Origin: JAENWD01 sp963837165
GTDB taxonomy: Bacteria; Acidobacteriota; Vicinamibacteria; Vicinamibacterales; JAENWD01
Assembly: GCA_963837165.1 (NCBI GenBank)
Contig: CAWIMD010000011.1
Span: 62,001 to 126,000 of the forward strand
DNA length: 64,000 bases
Direction of reading: 5' to 3'
Shown here: in pieces, positions 35,833 through 48,282 of the stretch
Position numbering within the stretch: position 1 is the stretch's first letter
Layout: each line of letters opens with the position of its first letter
The notes under the pieces: generated by a model
What the model was told of the DNA's origin: nothing
Databases searched by the model: none
Seen by the model: only the letters and a program-made list of their open reading frames with translations
Made by a program: the position numbers and the translations under genes

Positions 35833-36822
35833 CTACTTCACCCGGCCGGCCGGCACGGCCGGTCCGGGCGTCCGCGCTCCCGGGGCGCTCGTCCCGGCCG
35901 GCAGCGATTTGATGTACTCGATGAGGGTCAGCAGCTGTTCCTCGCTCACCTGGCCCTGAAACGTCGGCATGATCGGCGGGAAGCCCTGCACCACCTTCGC
36001 CGTCGGGTTCAGGATCGACTCGCGGATGTAGGTGGCGTCGGCGGTCACCACGTTGCCGTTGGCGAGCTGCACGCTGCTGCCGAACAGCCCGTTCAGCACC
36101 GGGCCGCGGCCCTGCGAGTCGGCCCGGTGGCAGGTGATGCACGCCAGCTGCGTGAACAGCTTCTCGCCGCGCTGGGGCAGCGTGCCCTCCGTCGCTCCGC
36201 CGCCCACCCACGCCTCGTACTCGCTCTCGGGCATCACCACGACGTGCCCGATCATCCCCGAGTGGTTCGTACCGCAGTACTCCGCGCAGAACAGGTGAAA
36301 CGTGCCCGTCCGGGTGGCCGTGAACCAGAGCTGCGTGTAGCGTCCGGGGATGGCGTCCATCTTCGTCCGGAACGCCGGGAAGTACAGGTCGTGCAGCACG
36401 TCCTCGGATGTGATCAGGATGCGCACCGGGCGGTTCACCGGCACGTGCAGCTCGTCGATCTCGCGCGGACCCTCGGGGTGCTGGAACTTCCACATCCACT
36501 GCTTGCCCACGGCGTACACGTCCAGGGCCTCGTCGGGCACGCGGGCGATGGCGAAGTAGACGCTCGCGCCCCAGACGAACATCACCATCGCCAGGATGAA
36601 GGGAATGCCGGTCCAGATCAGCTCGAGCGCCAGCGAGCCGTGAATCGGCGCGCCGGACTCACCCGGGTGCCGGCGCCGGTACTTGATGGCGAACACCACC
36701 ACCAGCACCGTCACCAGCACGGCAAAGAACGAGCTGACGGCGATCAGGAAGAAATACAGGTTGTCCACGCGCGAAGCCATCGTGGACGCCTGTTCGGGGA
36801 ACAGCGGGATGCGAGGTTCCAT
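35833..36822 (-). CDS. coxB: Cytochrome c oxidase subunit II with fused cytochrome c (caa3)
   Basis: The 329-residue product has two membrane helices (about 20-47 and 65-92) and a CuA domain with His144, Cys179-x3-Cys183, His187, Met190 (CAEYCGTNHSGM). A C-terminal cytochrome c domain has heme site CITCH at 228-232 and Met in PPIMPTF near 285. The fusion defines the caa3 form and fits direct electron transfer from ACIII. Sco and a small membrane protein come just upstream. Confidence 0.96.
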   Translation of the reverse strand: MEPRIPLFPEQASTMASRVDNLYFFLIAVSSFFAVLVTVLVVVFAIKYRRRHPGESGAPIHGSLALELIWTGIPFILAMVMFVWGASVYFAIARVPDEALDVYAVGKQWMWKFQHPEGPREIDELHVPVNRPVRILITSEDVLHDLYFPAFRTKMDAIPGRYTQLWFTATRTGTFHLFCAEYCGTNHSGMIGHVVVMPESEYEAWVGGGATEGTLPQRGEKLFTQLACITCHRADSQGRGPVLNGLFGSSVQLANGNVVTADATYIRESILNPTAKVVQGFPPIMPTFQGQVSEEQLLTLIEYIKSLPAGTSAPGARTPGPAVPAGRVK

Positions 36823-36856
36823 GTGATCTCGTCGGGCCAGCCTGTCGTCGCCGCGC

Positions 36857-37726
36857 TCAGGCGTGCGCGTTGCGCGGGAGGGGCTTCCGCCGTTCCCGCC
36901 GCCGCATCAGGACGATCGCGCCGACGATCACCAGCAGCGTGAGCACGCCGGCAATCCGCACGATGTTCATCACCGCCAGGCTGTACTTGCCGGCCGACGG
37001 ATCGTAGTGAAAGCAGTACAGCAGGAGCTGGTCCACCGGGCTCCCGATCTTCCGGTCGGCCGCCTCGACCAGCGACAGCCGGAGATCGCGCGGCCCGTAC
37101 TCGATGCCGTAAAAGTACCGCGACAGCCGGCCGTCCGGCGTCACGACCATGATGCCGCTCACGTGCGCGTACTGCCCGAGCTCCGCGTTGTAGGCGTACC
37201 GGAAACCGACGGCCCGGGTCAGCGCCGAGATCTCCCGCTGCTCGCCCGTCAGGAAATGCCAGCCCGCCGCGGCCCCCGCCCGCTTGTAGCGCGCGAGGTA
37301 GTTGGCCTTCTTCTGCCGCGCGAGCTCCGGCGTGTCGCGCGGATCGAAGCTCACCGTCACGATGTCGAAGTCCTTCCCGACCGACAGGTTCATCACGCCC
37401 AGCGAGCTGGTGACGCCGTTCAGCACCTGCGTGCACAGCATCGGGCACTCGTAGTAGACGAGCGTCAGGATCACCGGCCGGCGTCCGAAGTAGTCGCCGA
37501 GCTTCACGGTCCGGCCGTCCTCGTCTCTGAACTGCAGGCCGAGCGGCAGCTGCGCGTTCAGGTGCTGGTCGAGGCCCACCTCCTCGAGCAGCCCGGGCAG
37601 GGCGCCGGCCGGCGGCACCGCTCCGGCGCCGGGATCCTGGGATGGCGCGGGCCCGAGATCCTGTGCCCGTACCCCTCCCGTCATCAGCACCAGCAGCACT
37701 CCGATCGTCACCACACCCCAACGCAT
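36857..37726 (-). CDS. Sco-family copper chaperone (CuA assembly), membrane-anchored at the C-terminus
   Basis: ATG 37726 gives 289 residues: signal peptide about 1-21, thioredoxin-like Sco fold with CPMLC (Cys94, Cys98) and His188 (GQYAHVSG), which bind copper. A C-terminal membrane helix (about 257-274, RIAGVLTLLVIVGAIVLM) is less usual, as most Sco proteins are N-terminally anchored. It lies directly before subunit II, whose CuA site it should load. Confidence 0.9.
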   Translation of the reverse strand: MRWGVVTIGVLLVLMTGGVRAQDLGPAPSQDPGAGAVPPAGALPGLLEEVGLDQHLNAQLPLGLQFRDEDGRTVKLGDYFGRRPVILTLVYYECPMLCTQVLNGVTSSLGVMNLSVGKDFDIVTVSFDPRDTPELARQKKANYLARYKRAGAAAGWHFLTGEQREISALTRAVGFRYAYNAELGQYAHVSGIMVVTPDGRLSRYFYGIEYGPRDLRLSLVEAADRKIGSPVDQLLLYCFHYDPSAGKYSLAVMNIVRIAGVLTLLVIVGAIVLMRRRERRKPLPRNAHA

Positions 37727-37739
37727 CCGCTCACCCCTT

Positions 37740-38234
37740 TCAGTCGTGGCCCTGTGATCCGTGCGCTCCGGAACCGGACGGCCGGGCCCTGGTCGTCGGC
37801 TGCGGCGCGGCCCCGGGGGCCGTCGGCGCGCCGGCGGGGGACGCATGCCGGTACGGCAGCCCCTTCTCCGCGAGTACGTCGATGGCGCGCTCCACCGGGA
37901 TCCTGACGATGCCGGCGTTCTTGTCCACCCACGTGTAGTGATCCAGGTAGCGCGCCTCCTCCCGGTGCAGCGCCTTGACGTCGTCGAACGGGTAGGTCTG
38001 CAGCCGCGGCGCCGGCGGCAGCACGACCGGACCGCCCGCCGCCAGCGGGTAGCGCCCCGACTTTTCCGCGATTTCCCGCGCGTCGAGGTACCTGTAGAGA
38101 CCGATGATGAGGAATGCGATGGCGATCGTGAGGACGGCCAGGAAGATCGCGAACCCCAGCAGCGGTCCGGCTTCCGCGTCCACCCGCTCGACGTCCATCG
38201 CCTCCGGCACGTCGTCCTGGTGCTGCTCGGTCAT
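37740..38234 (-). CDS. Single-helix membrane protein of the ACIII-caa3 operon
   Basis: ATG 38234 gives 164 residues, because earlier codons are repeat-derived. There is one membrane helix (about 25-47, GPLLGFAIFLAVLTIAIAFLIIGLY), then a periplasmic part with LQTYPFDDVKALHREEARYLDHYTWVDKNAGIVRIPVERAIDVL. This segment is typical of a small protein found between ACIII and oxidase genes. The end is Pro/Ala/Gly-rich. I infer an accessory or linker role in the supercomplex. Confidence 0.8.
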   Translation of the reverse strand: MTEQHQDDVPEAMDVERVDAEAGPLLGFAIFLAVLTIAIAFLIIGLYRYLDAREIAEKSGRYPLAAGGPVVLPPAPRLQTYPFDDVKALHREEARYLDHYTWVDKNAGIVRIPVERAIDVLAEKGLPYRHASPAGAPTAPGAAPQPTTRARPSGSGAHGSQGHD

Positions 38235-38280
38235 CCTTCGGTCCCCATCTCGGCCTGGCCCGCCTGTTCGTTTCCGCGCA

Positions 38281-38401
38281 CGCCCACAGGGGCAGACCTG
38301 AAGGTCTGCGCTACACGCCAACTCGCGCGGGCAGACACGGTCCCCGCGACACGCCAACTCGCGCGGGCAGACCTCGAGTAGCGCAGGCCTTCAGGCCTGC
38401 C
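38281..38401. repeat. Cluster of short repeats splitting the ACIII-caa3 operon
   Basis: The gap 38235-38417 between actF and the next gene contains a direct repeat ACACGCCAACTCGCGCGGGC (38313-38336 and 38349-38372, 24 bases each), the inverted pair GCAGACCTGAAGGTCTGC (38292-38309) and the palindrome GCAGGCCTTCAGGCCTGC (38383-38400). A copy of the last occurs at 62571-62588. Confidence 0.85.
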
Positions 38402-38417
38402 AACGGCCGCTCCGGGA

Positions 38418-39602
38418 TTAGAAATGCGCATGTCCCGCCTCGATGCCTTCGGCCAGCGCGGGATCGCCAATCGGCAGGAGCGGCCGCGAGGCCAGCTGGC
38501 GCAAGAAGAGCGCCAGCCAGATCCCGCCGAGCGCAAACGGCGTCACGAAGTACACCCAGTGCAGCGTCAGCGCCGGCTGGCCGCGCTCGGGGCCCATCAG
38601 CCAGAACAGGTCCACGAACCGCATCACGATGACGAAGATCGCGACGCCGGCGACGGCGCGGCTTCGCTTGAGATCGCGGTTCAGCAGCAGCAGGAAGGGC
38701 AGGGCAAAATGCCCGAGCACCTCGAGGACGCTCACCCACACCCAGGCGCCGTGGATGCGCGACAGGTAGAACGTGAGCTCCTGCGGCAGGTTGCCGGACC
38801 AGATGATGAGGAACTGCGAGAACTGGAAATACGCCCAGAGCATGACGAAGGCGAGCATCAGCTTGCCCAGGTCGTGCAGGTGCGACGGGCCGACGACGCG
38901 CGACATGGGCTCGGTGCGGGCCAGCAGCACGATCACGGCAATCGTGAAGGCCATCGACGCCAGGCCCTGGCCGCCGAGCATCAGGATCCCGTAGATCGAC
39001 GAAAACCAGTGCGGGTCGAGCGACATCAGCCAGTCCACCGACGCGAAGAACAGGGTCAGCGCGTAGACGACCAGACCGCCGGCGCTCAGGCGCTGCATCC
39101 GGAGGCTCAGGCCCTCGCCTGGCTCCGCGTCCTGCTGCCGCGACCACCCCGAGAGCAGAGACGCCATCCCGATCCAGATCGCGAAATACGCCGCGGCGCG
39201 CAGGTAGAAGAACGGGACGTTCAGGTACGCCGCACGGTGCTGCAGCACCTCGTCGGCCGCCACGGCGTCGGGCCTGGCCCAGAGATACAGGTGGTGCACG
39301 CCGAAGGCCACCGGCAGGAAGAAGATCGCCATGAGCGGGAGCATGCGGCTCGACGCCTCGAAGACGCGGCGGGTGACCATGCCCCAGGCGCCGCCCGAGA
39401 GGTGGTGGATCATGGCCCACGCCATGGACCCGAGCGACACGCCCAGCCAGAACTGGAAGGCCACGAGCCACGCCCGGTAGAAGTGGTCGGGGTCGCCGGT
39501 GAACGCCAGCGCGCTGAGCCCCAGGCCGACCACGCCGACGACGAGCGCGATGCGCTGGACGGCGGCGGCGCTGGCCGGCACCGAATAGGTCGAATCAGTC
39601 AT
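38418..39602 (-). CDS. actF: Alternative complex III subunit ActF
   Basis: The 394-residue product has about ten membrane helices with SVDWLMSLDPHWFSSIYGILML, HDLGKLMLAFVMLWAYFQFSQFLIIWSGNLPQE and VMRFVDLFWLMGPE. It is the last of six act genes in order A-B-C-D-E-F. ActF is an NrfD-related membrane subunit without cofactor. It is homologous along its length to the copy at 22902. Confidence 0.95.
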   Translation of the reverse strand: MTDSTYSVPASAAAVQRIALVVGVVGLGLSALAFTGDPDHFYRAWLVAFQFWLGVSLGSMAWAMIHHLSGGAWGMVTRRVFEASSRMLPLMAIFFLPVAFGVHHLYLWARPDAVAADEVLQHRAAYLNVPFFYLRAAAYFAIWIGMASLLSGWSRQQDAEPGEGLSLRMQRLSAGGLVVYALTLFFASVDWLMSLDPHWFSSIYGILMLGGQGLASMAFTIAVIVLLARTEPMSRVVGPSHLHDLGKLMLAFVMLWAYFQFSQFLIIWSGNLPQELTFYLSRIHGAWVWVSVLEVLGHFALPFLLLLNRDLKRSRAVAGVAIFVIVMRFVDLFWLMGPERGQPALTLHWVYFVTPFALGGIWLALFLRQLASRPLLPIGDPALAEGIEAGHAHF

Positions 39603-39605
39603 CGC

Positions 39606-40247
39606 TCAGTGCTCTCCGGCGGCGGGCGTGTGCTCCCCGGCCGTTTCCGGCCTGTCGAGCTCGTCCCGCTTGTCGGCCGGCACGTCGGCCAGCGCGGCGT
39701 GCTGGCTGTACTGCAGCGCCCGGATGTAGGCGGCAATCGCCCAGCGGTCCTTCACCTCGACCTGCGCGCTGTAGTCCTGCATGGCGCCGAAGCCGTTGCT
39801 CATGACGTCGAAGTAGTAGCCGACCGGCTGGTTCCGGATCTTGTCCTCGTGGTACGACGGCGGCGGCCGGAGGCCGCGCTGCACGATCATCCCGTTGCCC
39901 ATGCCCGTCCGGCCGTGACAGGGCGAGCAGTAGATGTCGAAGCGCTCGTGGCCGCGCTCGAGCACGGCCTTCGTGACGGGGAACGGGAACTCGTCCACCA
40001 GCTGGCCGTTCACCTTTCCGGTGTAGAGCAGCTCGTCGTCGTCCAGATGGCCGCGGGCGACCGTGCCCTCGACCAGCGGACGGTTCGGGCGGCCGTCGGC
40101 GAAGGCGTCGGTGGCCTCGTACGGGTCCACGCGCGGCGCGTTGTGCATGTCCTGACGGCAGCCCGCGGAGGCAAGCGCCGCCGCGCAGGCCAGGACCGCC
40201 AGCCCGACCGGCCGGCGACGGAACGGGGCCGCGAGGCTACTCAGCAA
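39606..40247 (-). CDS. actE: Alternative complex III subunit ActE, mono-heme cytochrome c lipoprotein
   Basis: The start is TTG at 40247, overlapping the actD end by 11 bases. The 213-residue product has a hydrophobic leader ending ALASAGC (Cys30, likely lipid-modified) and a cytochrome c domain with CSPCH at 107-111 and a Met-rich YYFDVMSNGFGAMQDY sixth-ligand region. ActE passes electrons from ActA to the oxidase. No copy of this gene is present in the first act operon. Confidence 0.94.
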   Translation of the reverse strand: MLSSLAAPFRRRPVGLAVLACAAALASAGCRQDMHNAPRVDPYEATDAFADGRPNRPLVEGTVARGHLDDDELLYTGKVNGQLVDEFPFPVTKAVLERGHERFDIYCSPCHGRTGMGNGMIVQRGLRPPPSYHEDKIRNQPVGYYFDVMSNGFGAMQDYSAQVEVKDRWAIAAYIRALQYSQHAALADVPADKRDELDRPETAGEHTPAAGEH

Positions 40248-40785
40248 CGTCGGTCACTCCCAGCGGGTGCAGCCCCTCGAGGAACGTTCTGGTGCCCGCG
40301 GTATCGAAATGCTCGTCGGCCGCCTCGATGCAGAGGAAGAAGCGGTCCGCGCTGGCGTTCGAGAACGACGGGACGTTGAACACGGGGTGGTACGGCCGGG
40401 GCAGGCCGTTCAGGGCAATCATGAAAATCACGGTGGTCAGCGCCGCGAAGAGGATCGTCGTCTCGTAGGCCGGCACGACGAACGCCGGCCAGCTGCCGTA
40501 CGGCCGGCCGCCGATGTTGAGCGGGTAGTCCACGGCCGAGATCCAGTACTCCAGCCCGAACCCGCCCAGCATGCCGCCGATGCCGCCGAAGAACACGATC
40601 CACGGCAGCTTCGTGCGCGGCAGCGCGAGCGCCTCGTCGAGCTGGTGGATCGGGTACGGCGTGTAGGCGTCCATCCTGCGATAGCCCGCCTCGCGCGCCT
40701 TCCGCGCCGCCTCGACGACCGCGCCGGGCGAGTCGAACTCGGCCATCAGGCCGTACAGCGTCGGCGAGTGCCCGTCCTGGTGCAT
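40237..40785 (-). CDS. actD: Alternative complex III subunit ActD (DUF3341)
   Basis: The 182-residue product has LYGLMAEFDSPGAVVEAARKAREAGYRRMDAYTPYPIHQLDEAL (ferredoxin-like start) and two membrane helices (about 60-82 and 97-122), ending PFxxEGLHPLGVTDVAE-like. It has no cofactor. It overlaps actE at its 3' end. Confidence 0.95.
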   Translation of the reverse strand: MHQDGHSPTLYGLMAEFDSPGAVVEAARKAREAGYRRMDAYTPYPIHQLDEALALPRTKLPWIVFFGGIGGMLGGFGLEYWISAVDYPLNIGGRPYGSWPAFVVPAYETTILFAALTTVIFMIALNGLPRPYHPVFNVPSFSNASADRFFLCIEAADEHFDTAGTRTFLEGLHPLGVTDVAE

Positions 40786-40797
40786 GCGATTCCCGCC

Positions 40798-42222
40798 CTA
40801 GTGGGCGCCCTCTCCCTTCACCTTCGCGGCCGGGACGATCGTGCGCATCTCGAACATCGAGATCATCGGCATCAGCCGGAGGAACAGGAACATCAGCCAG
40901 GCGAACAGGCCCAGCGTGCCGATGTAGGTCATCCAGTCCCACATCGTCCCGGCGTACATCCCCCACGACGACGGCAGGAAGTCGCGCGACAGGCTGGTGA
41001 CGATGATCACGAAGCGCTCGAGCCACATGCCGACGTTCACGAGCAGCGCGATCAGGAATAGCAGGACCGTGTTGGTGCGCACCTTCTTGAACCAGAGCGT
41101 CTGCGGTATCACGCCGTTACAGAAGATGAGGAACCAGTACATGTACCAGTAGTTCCCCGTCGTCCGGTTGGCGAGCATGAAGCCCTCGTACGCATCGCCG
41201 CTGTACCAGGCCGTGAACGCCTCGACCGAGTAGCCGTAGGCCACGATGAGGCCGGTCACCAGCATGATCTTGGCGCAGTTCTGGATGTGCCGCATCGTGA
41301 TGAAGTCCTGCATCCCGTAGTACGCGCGGATCGGGATCGCCAGCGTCAGGACCATCGCGAAGCCCGAGTAGATGGCGCCTGCGACGAAGTAGGGCGGGAA
41401 GATCGTCGCGTGCCAGCCGGGCACGATGGCCACCGCGAAGTCGAAGCTCACCACGGTGTGCACGGAGAGGACGAGCGGGGTCGCCAGACCGGCCAGCAGC
41501 AGCGAGGCGATCTCGTATCGCTGCCAGTGCATCGCCGAGCCGCGCCATCCGAGCGCCAGGATGCCGTAGATCCGCTTCACGGCCAGGTGCTGCGCGCGGT
41601 CGCGCATGGTCGCCAGGTCCGGAATCAGGCCCACGTACCAGAAGAGCACCGACACGGTGGCATAGGTCGACACCGCGAACACGTCCCAGATGAGCGGGCT
41701 GCGGAAGTTCGGCCAGATCGTCATGGAGTTCGGGTACGGGAACAGCCAGTACGCCGCCAGCCACGGCCGGCCCGTATGGAACACCGGGAATATCGCGGCG
41801 CACATGACCGCGAAGATCGTCATCGCCTCGGCGAAGCGGCTGATCGACATGCGCCACCGCTGCCGGAAGAGCAGCAGGATGGCCGAGATCAGCGTGCCGG
41901 CGTGGCCGATGCCGATCCACCAGACGAAGTTGATGATGGCGAAGCCCCAGCCGACCGGGATGTTGATGCCCCAGATCCCGACGCCCTTGATCAGCAGCCA
42001 CGTGATGGCGAAGAGGAACATCGACATCACGAGGAAGGCGATCACGAAGCCGACGAGCCAGCCGGGCAGCACGCCCGGCCTGAGGACAACGGCCGTGATC
42101 TTGTCGGTGATCGACCCGAACGAGTGGCCGGCGCCGATCACGTCGGACGCCGGGCGGCCGGCGCCGGCCGCGGCCGAGTCGACGTGCGATTCCATCGGGG
42201 GTTGACGGTTCGACATGCTCAA
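40798..42222 (-). CDS. actC: Alternative complex III subunit ActC (NrfD family)
   Basis: The 474-residue product has about ten helices: NIPVGWGFAIINFVWWIGIGHAG, FRQRWRMSISRFAEAMTIFAV, GWHATIFPPYFVAGAIYSGFAM and ERFVIIVTSLSRDFLPSSWGMY. It should hold the quinol site. It begins seven bases after actB ends. It is a close homologue of the copy at 24707. Confidence 0.96.
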   Translation of the reverse strand: MSMSNRQPPMESHVDSAAAGAGRPASDVIGAGHSFGSITDKITAVVLRPGVLPGWLVGFVIAFLVMSMFLFAITWLLIKGVGIWGINIPVGWGFAIINFVWWIGIGHAGTLISAILLLFRQRWRMSISRFAEAMTIFAVMCAAIFPVFHTGRPWLAAYWLFPYPNSMTIWPNFRSPLIWDVFAVSTYATVSVLFWYVGLIPDLATMRDRAQHLAVKRIYGILALGWRGSAMHWQRYEIASLLLAGLATPLVLSVHTVVSFDFAVAIVPGWHATIFPPYFVAGAIYSGFAMVLTLAIPIRAYYGMQDFITMRHIQNCAKIMLVTGLIVAYGYSVEAFTAWYSGDAYEGFMLANRTTGNYWYMYWFLIFCNGVIPQTLWFKKVRTNTVLLFLIALLVNVGMWLERFVIIVTSLSRDFLPSSWGMYAGTMWDWMTYIGTLGLFAWLMFLFLRLMPMISMFEMRTIVPAAKVKGEGAH

Positions 42223-42229
42223 CTCGCGC

Positions 42230-45346
<3,117 letters not shown>

Positions 45347-45372
45347 GTGGGTGTCGTGCGCTCAGGCCCTTC

Positions 45373-46023
45373 CTACCGATGGCACGTCGAGCAGGACGTC
45401 AGCGAATGAATGTCGTAGTCCTTCACCAGCCGGCGCCCGAGCTCCATCTGGTTTGCCGGCGGTTCGTAGTCCATCCGAAACACGGCGTCACGCGGCCTGA
45501 CGTACTTGGCGGGGTTGCGGTGGCAGTCGAGACACCAGCCCATTTGCAGGGTGTTCACCTGCAGCATCAGCGGCATGTGATCGACGCGGCCGTGGCAGGT
45601 CGAGCACCCGACGCCCTTCTTGATGTGGACGCTGTGGTTGAAGTAGACGAAGTCCGGCAGATCGTGGACCCGCATCCAGTGGAGCGGCTTGTCGTCACGA
45701 TAGCTCGCGCGGACGATTTCGAGATACGGGCTCGACGTCCAGATCTGCGAGTGGCAGTTCATGCACGTCTTGGTCGGCGGAATGCCTGCCGACGGCGCCT
45801 TCTCGACGGTCGTGTGGCAGTAGCGGCAGTCGATGCCGAGGCCACCCACGTGGTGCTGGTGGCTGAACTGCACCGGCTGCTCACGCACCGTCTCCGCGCG
45901 CGTCACCCAGGGGGAGCGGCTCAGACGATCGAGCGTGAGGAACAGAAGGCCGACGGCAATGACCAGTCCAACGAGGCTCGCCCGGGCATAGCTGTTGGCA
46001 CCTGGGGGGAAGATCTGCGACAT
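45373..46023 (-). CDS. actA: Alternative complex III subunit ActA, pentaheme cytochrome c
   Basis: The 216-residue product has one N-terminal membrane helix (about 13-32) and five heme c sites: CRYCH (66-70), CMNCH (87-91), CSTCH (140-144), CLDCH (164-168) and CSTCH (211-215). It is the first gene of the complete act operon. It takes electrons from ActB and hands them to ActE. The region upstream (46024-46209) should hold the operon promoter, but I see no clear -35/-10 pair. Confidence 0.96.
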   Translation of the reverse strand: MSQIFPPGANSYARASLVGLVIAVGLLFLTLDRLSRSPWVTRAETVREQPVQFSHQHHVGGLGIDCRYCHTTVEKAPSAGIPPTKTCMNCHSQIWTSSPYLEIVRASYRDDKPLHWMRVHDLPDFVYFNHSVHIKKGVGCSTCHGRVDHMPLMLQVNTLQMGWCLDCHRNPAKYVRPRDAVFRMDYEPPANQMELGRRLVKDYDIHSLTSCSTCHR

Positions 46024-46209
46024 CTCAGTCGTCTACATGGACTCACGGCCGGCAGGCCGCAGGCCCCGGACTCCGACAAGGAGGGGTGCGGTTCGTCGCG
46101 ATGCACCTGGTTAGTGGGACGGGCCAGTGGCCACAACTTCGGAGTGGGACAGGTTGCGGCGACGTCTGCTCCGACGTTCGACAGAAGTATCAGACTGGAA
46201 AGATAAGTG

Positions 46210-48249
46210 TCAAGGACGTGGCCCGTCGATGCCGGGCGTTTCCGGCGCCTCCTCAGGCGTAAAGTCGGCATCGCGTGCGTACTTCTCGAACCACCCCATC
46301 TCGAGGTTGTACTTCGACAGCTGGTGCCTGAGCTCCTGCCAGCCGTGTCCCTCCCGCGGCGCGACATACAGATGGGTCGGCACATGCAGGCTCCGGAGGG
46401 CCCGGTACATCTCGACCGACTGAGGCATGGGCACGCGCGGGTCGTCTTCCCCCACGAAGAACAGGGTCGGCGTGTTGACGCGCGACACGTACTTCAGCGG
46501 CGAGTTCTCCCAGTACACGTCGATAGGGGCATCGGCCTGCCAGGGTGTGCCGCCAAACCACGGTGTCCGGTAGCTGCGGATGTCGCTCTGCGCGTACATC
46601 GACACCCAGTCGGCCGCTCCCGCTCCCGATGAGGCCGCCTTGAAACGATCGGTGAACGTGATGATCTTGTTCGTCATGTGGCCGCCGGCGCTCCACCCCA
46701 TCTTCACCAGCCGATCCGGATCCGCAATGCCGCGGGCCACCAGCGCATCGACGCCCGAGAGCACGTCCAGGTGCGCGTGGCGGAAGTAGGCGCCCACCAT
46801 GTCGCGGAGGAACGGGTTGCCGTAGCCGGTGCTGCCGCGGTAGTTCGGACGCAAGACGGCAAAGCCTTTCCCCGCGAGTACCTGGGCGTAACTCATCCGG
46901 CTGCCCCACCCGAACTTGTCCGAGGAGGCCGGGCCGCCGTGCGTCTGGACGACGAGCGGGTAGCGCCGCCCGGGGACGTAGTTCACCGGATAGAAGAGGA
47001 GACCCTCGACGAGCTGTCCGTCCGCGGCCTTCCAGGAGACGGACTCTTCTCGCGCGATCCGGAATGTATCGGTTAAATGACCGAATACGTCGCTGACTTT
47101 GTTCGGTTGAATGACCGATGCGGTGGATATCGACGGTGCGAGCGTCCAGATCTCGCCGGGCCGGTCGGGCTCCTCGAGCTGGAACACGTGGCGGTTCAGC
47201 CGGCGCGAATAGGACCAGCTGTGGAGGGCGTGCTGCCCGTCGGTGAGTTGACGCGGGTGGTCGGGATCGGCCAGATCCACCTGGAACAGCTCGCTTCGGA
47301 CGCCGAGGTTGGCCACCAGCAGGATCGTGTGGTCGTCCTTCCAGTCGGCATCCAGCACCTCGTAGGGGAATCGCGGCATCAGCGGGATTGGCGCGGCGCC
47401 TCCGGCGGCGGACACGGTGAACACGGCGGACTGGTAGTAGGTCTCGAAGCTCGCGTTGGCCCCGGCCAGAAACAGCACCGTCCGCCCATCCGGCGAGAAC
47501 GCGGCATCGTCTTCGGCGACCTGGTTCGCCGTGAGCGTCCGGGTCACGGCGCCGCCGCTGGCCAGCACGACCACCTCGCCGTGTTCGGCATCGCCCAGCA
47601 GGGGCGTCGGCGCGCGTTCGATGACGATGGACTGGCCGTCGGCCGAGAGGCGGTACGAGAGGACCGAGAAGTCGCCGCCAGTGACGCGCGTCTCCTCGCC
47701 GGTGGCGGGCGTCACGAACCACAGGTGCTTCTGGGTGTACCGCTCGTCGTACGCGTAGACATCGTCTTTCTGCTTGTCGCGGGCGCGCTGGTCGGGGGTC
47801 CTCGGGTCGCTGGCGAGGAAGTAGAGGCGCGTGCCGTCCGGCGACCACTGGATGCCCGACACCGAGGTCGGGTGAGTCGTCAGCTGTCGCGCCTCACCAC
47901 CGACGGTCGGCAGCAGGTAAGCCTCGGTCTCGTCGCTGTCGCCCCGGCGCGAGAGGAACGCGATGCTGCCCCCGTCCGGGCACCAGCGGGGGCTCGACTC
48001 CCCATGCCGGCCGCGGGTGAGCTGGAGCGGCGCTCCGCCGTCGATCGGCACGCGCCAGAGATGACCGACGCGGCGGTCTTCCTTCCAGTCCGGGGCGTCC
48101 TGCACGTAGACGATGGCCCCGCCGTCGGGAGCCAGCTGGGGATCGGACAGCGCCGGCACGTCCATCAGGTCGAGGAACGACATCGGTCGCGGCGCTTCCG
48201 CCGCGGTCAGGCCGATAATGAGGCTGGTCAGCCCGGCAATCCACACCAT
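46210..48249 (-). CDS. S9-family prolyl oligopeptidase/acylaminoacyl-peptidase-like protein
   Basis: The 679-residue product has a signal peptide (about 1-18), a beta-propeller of PD40/WD-like blades (about 30-380, repeated LSPDG-type motifs such as WSPDGTRLYFLAS and FSPDGRTVLFLAG), and an alpha/beta hydrolase domain. The catalytic Ser sits in GWSAGG (near 520), Asp in VGEDDPRVP (about 603) and His in REGHGWQ (about 635). It should cleave short peptides in the periplasm. It is divergent from the ABC exporter with a gap of 33 bases. Confidence 0.92.
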   Translation of the reverse strand: MVWIAGLTSLIIGLTAAEAPRPMSFLDLMDVPALSDPQLAPDGGAIVYVQDAPDWKEDRRVGHLWRVPIDGGAPLQLTRGRHGESSPRWCPDGGSIAFLSRRGDSDETEAYLLPTVGGEARQLTTHPTSVSGIQWSPDGTRLYFLASDPRTPDQRARDKQKDDVYAYDERYTQKHLWFVTPATGEETRVTGGDFSVLSYRLSADGQSIVIERAPTPLLGDAEHGEVVVLASGGAVTRTLTANQVAEDDAAFSPDGRTVLFLAGANASFETYYQSAVFTVSAAGGAAPIPLMPRFPYEVLDADWKDDHTILLVANLGVRSELFQVDLADPDHPRQLTDGQHALHSWSYSRRLNRHVFQLEEPDRPGEIWTLAPSISTASVIQPNKVSDVFGHLTDTFRIAREESVSWKAADGQLVEGLLFYPVNYVPGRRYPLVVQTHGGPASSDKFGWGSRMSYAQVLAGKGFAVLRPNYRGSTGYGNPFLRDMVGAYFRHAHLDVLSGVDALVARGIADPDRLVKMGWSAGGHMTNKIITFTDRFKAASSGAGAADWVSMYAQSDIRSYRTPWFGGTPWQADAPIDVYWENSPLKYVSRVNTPTLFFVGEDDPRVPMPQSVEMYRALRSLHVPTHLYVAPREGHGWQELRHQLSKYNLEMGWFEKYARDADFTPEEAPETPGIDGPRP

Positions 48250-48282
48250 GCGCGAATTCTACGAACTTCCAGGGGCCAGTTG

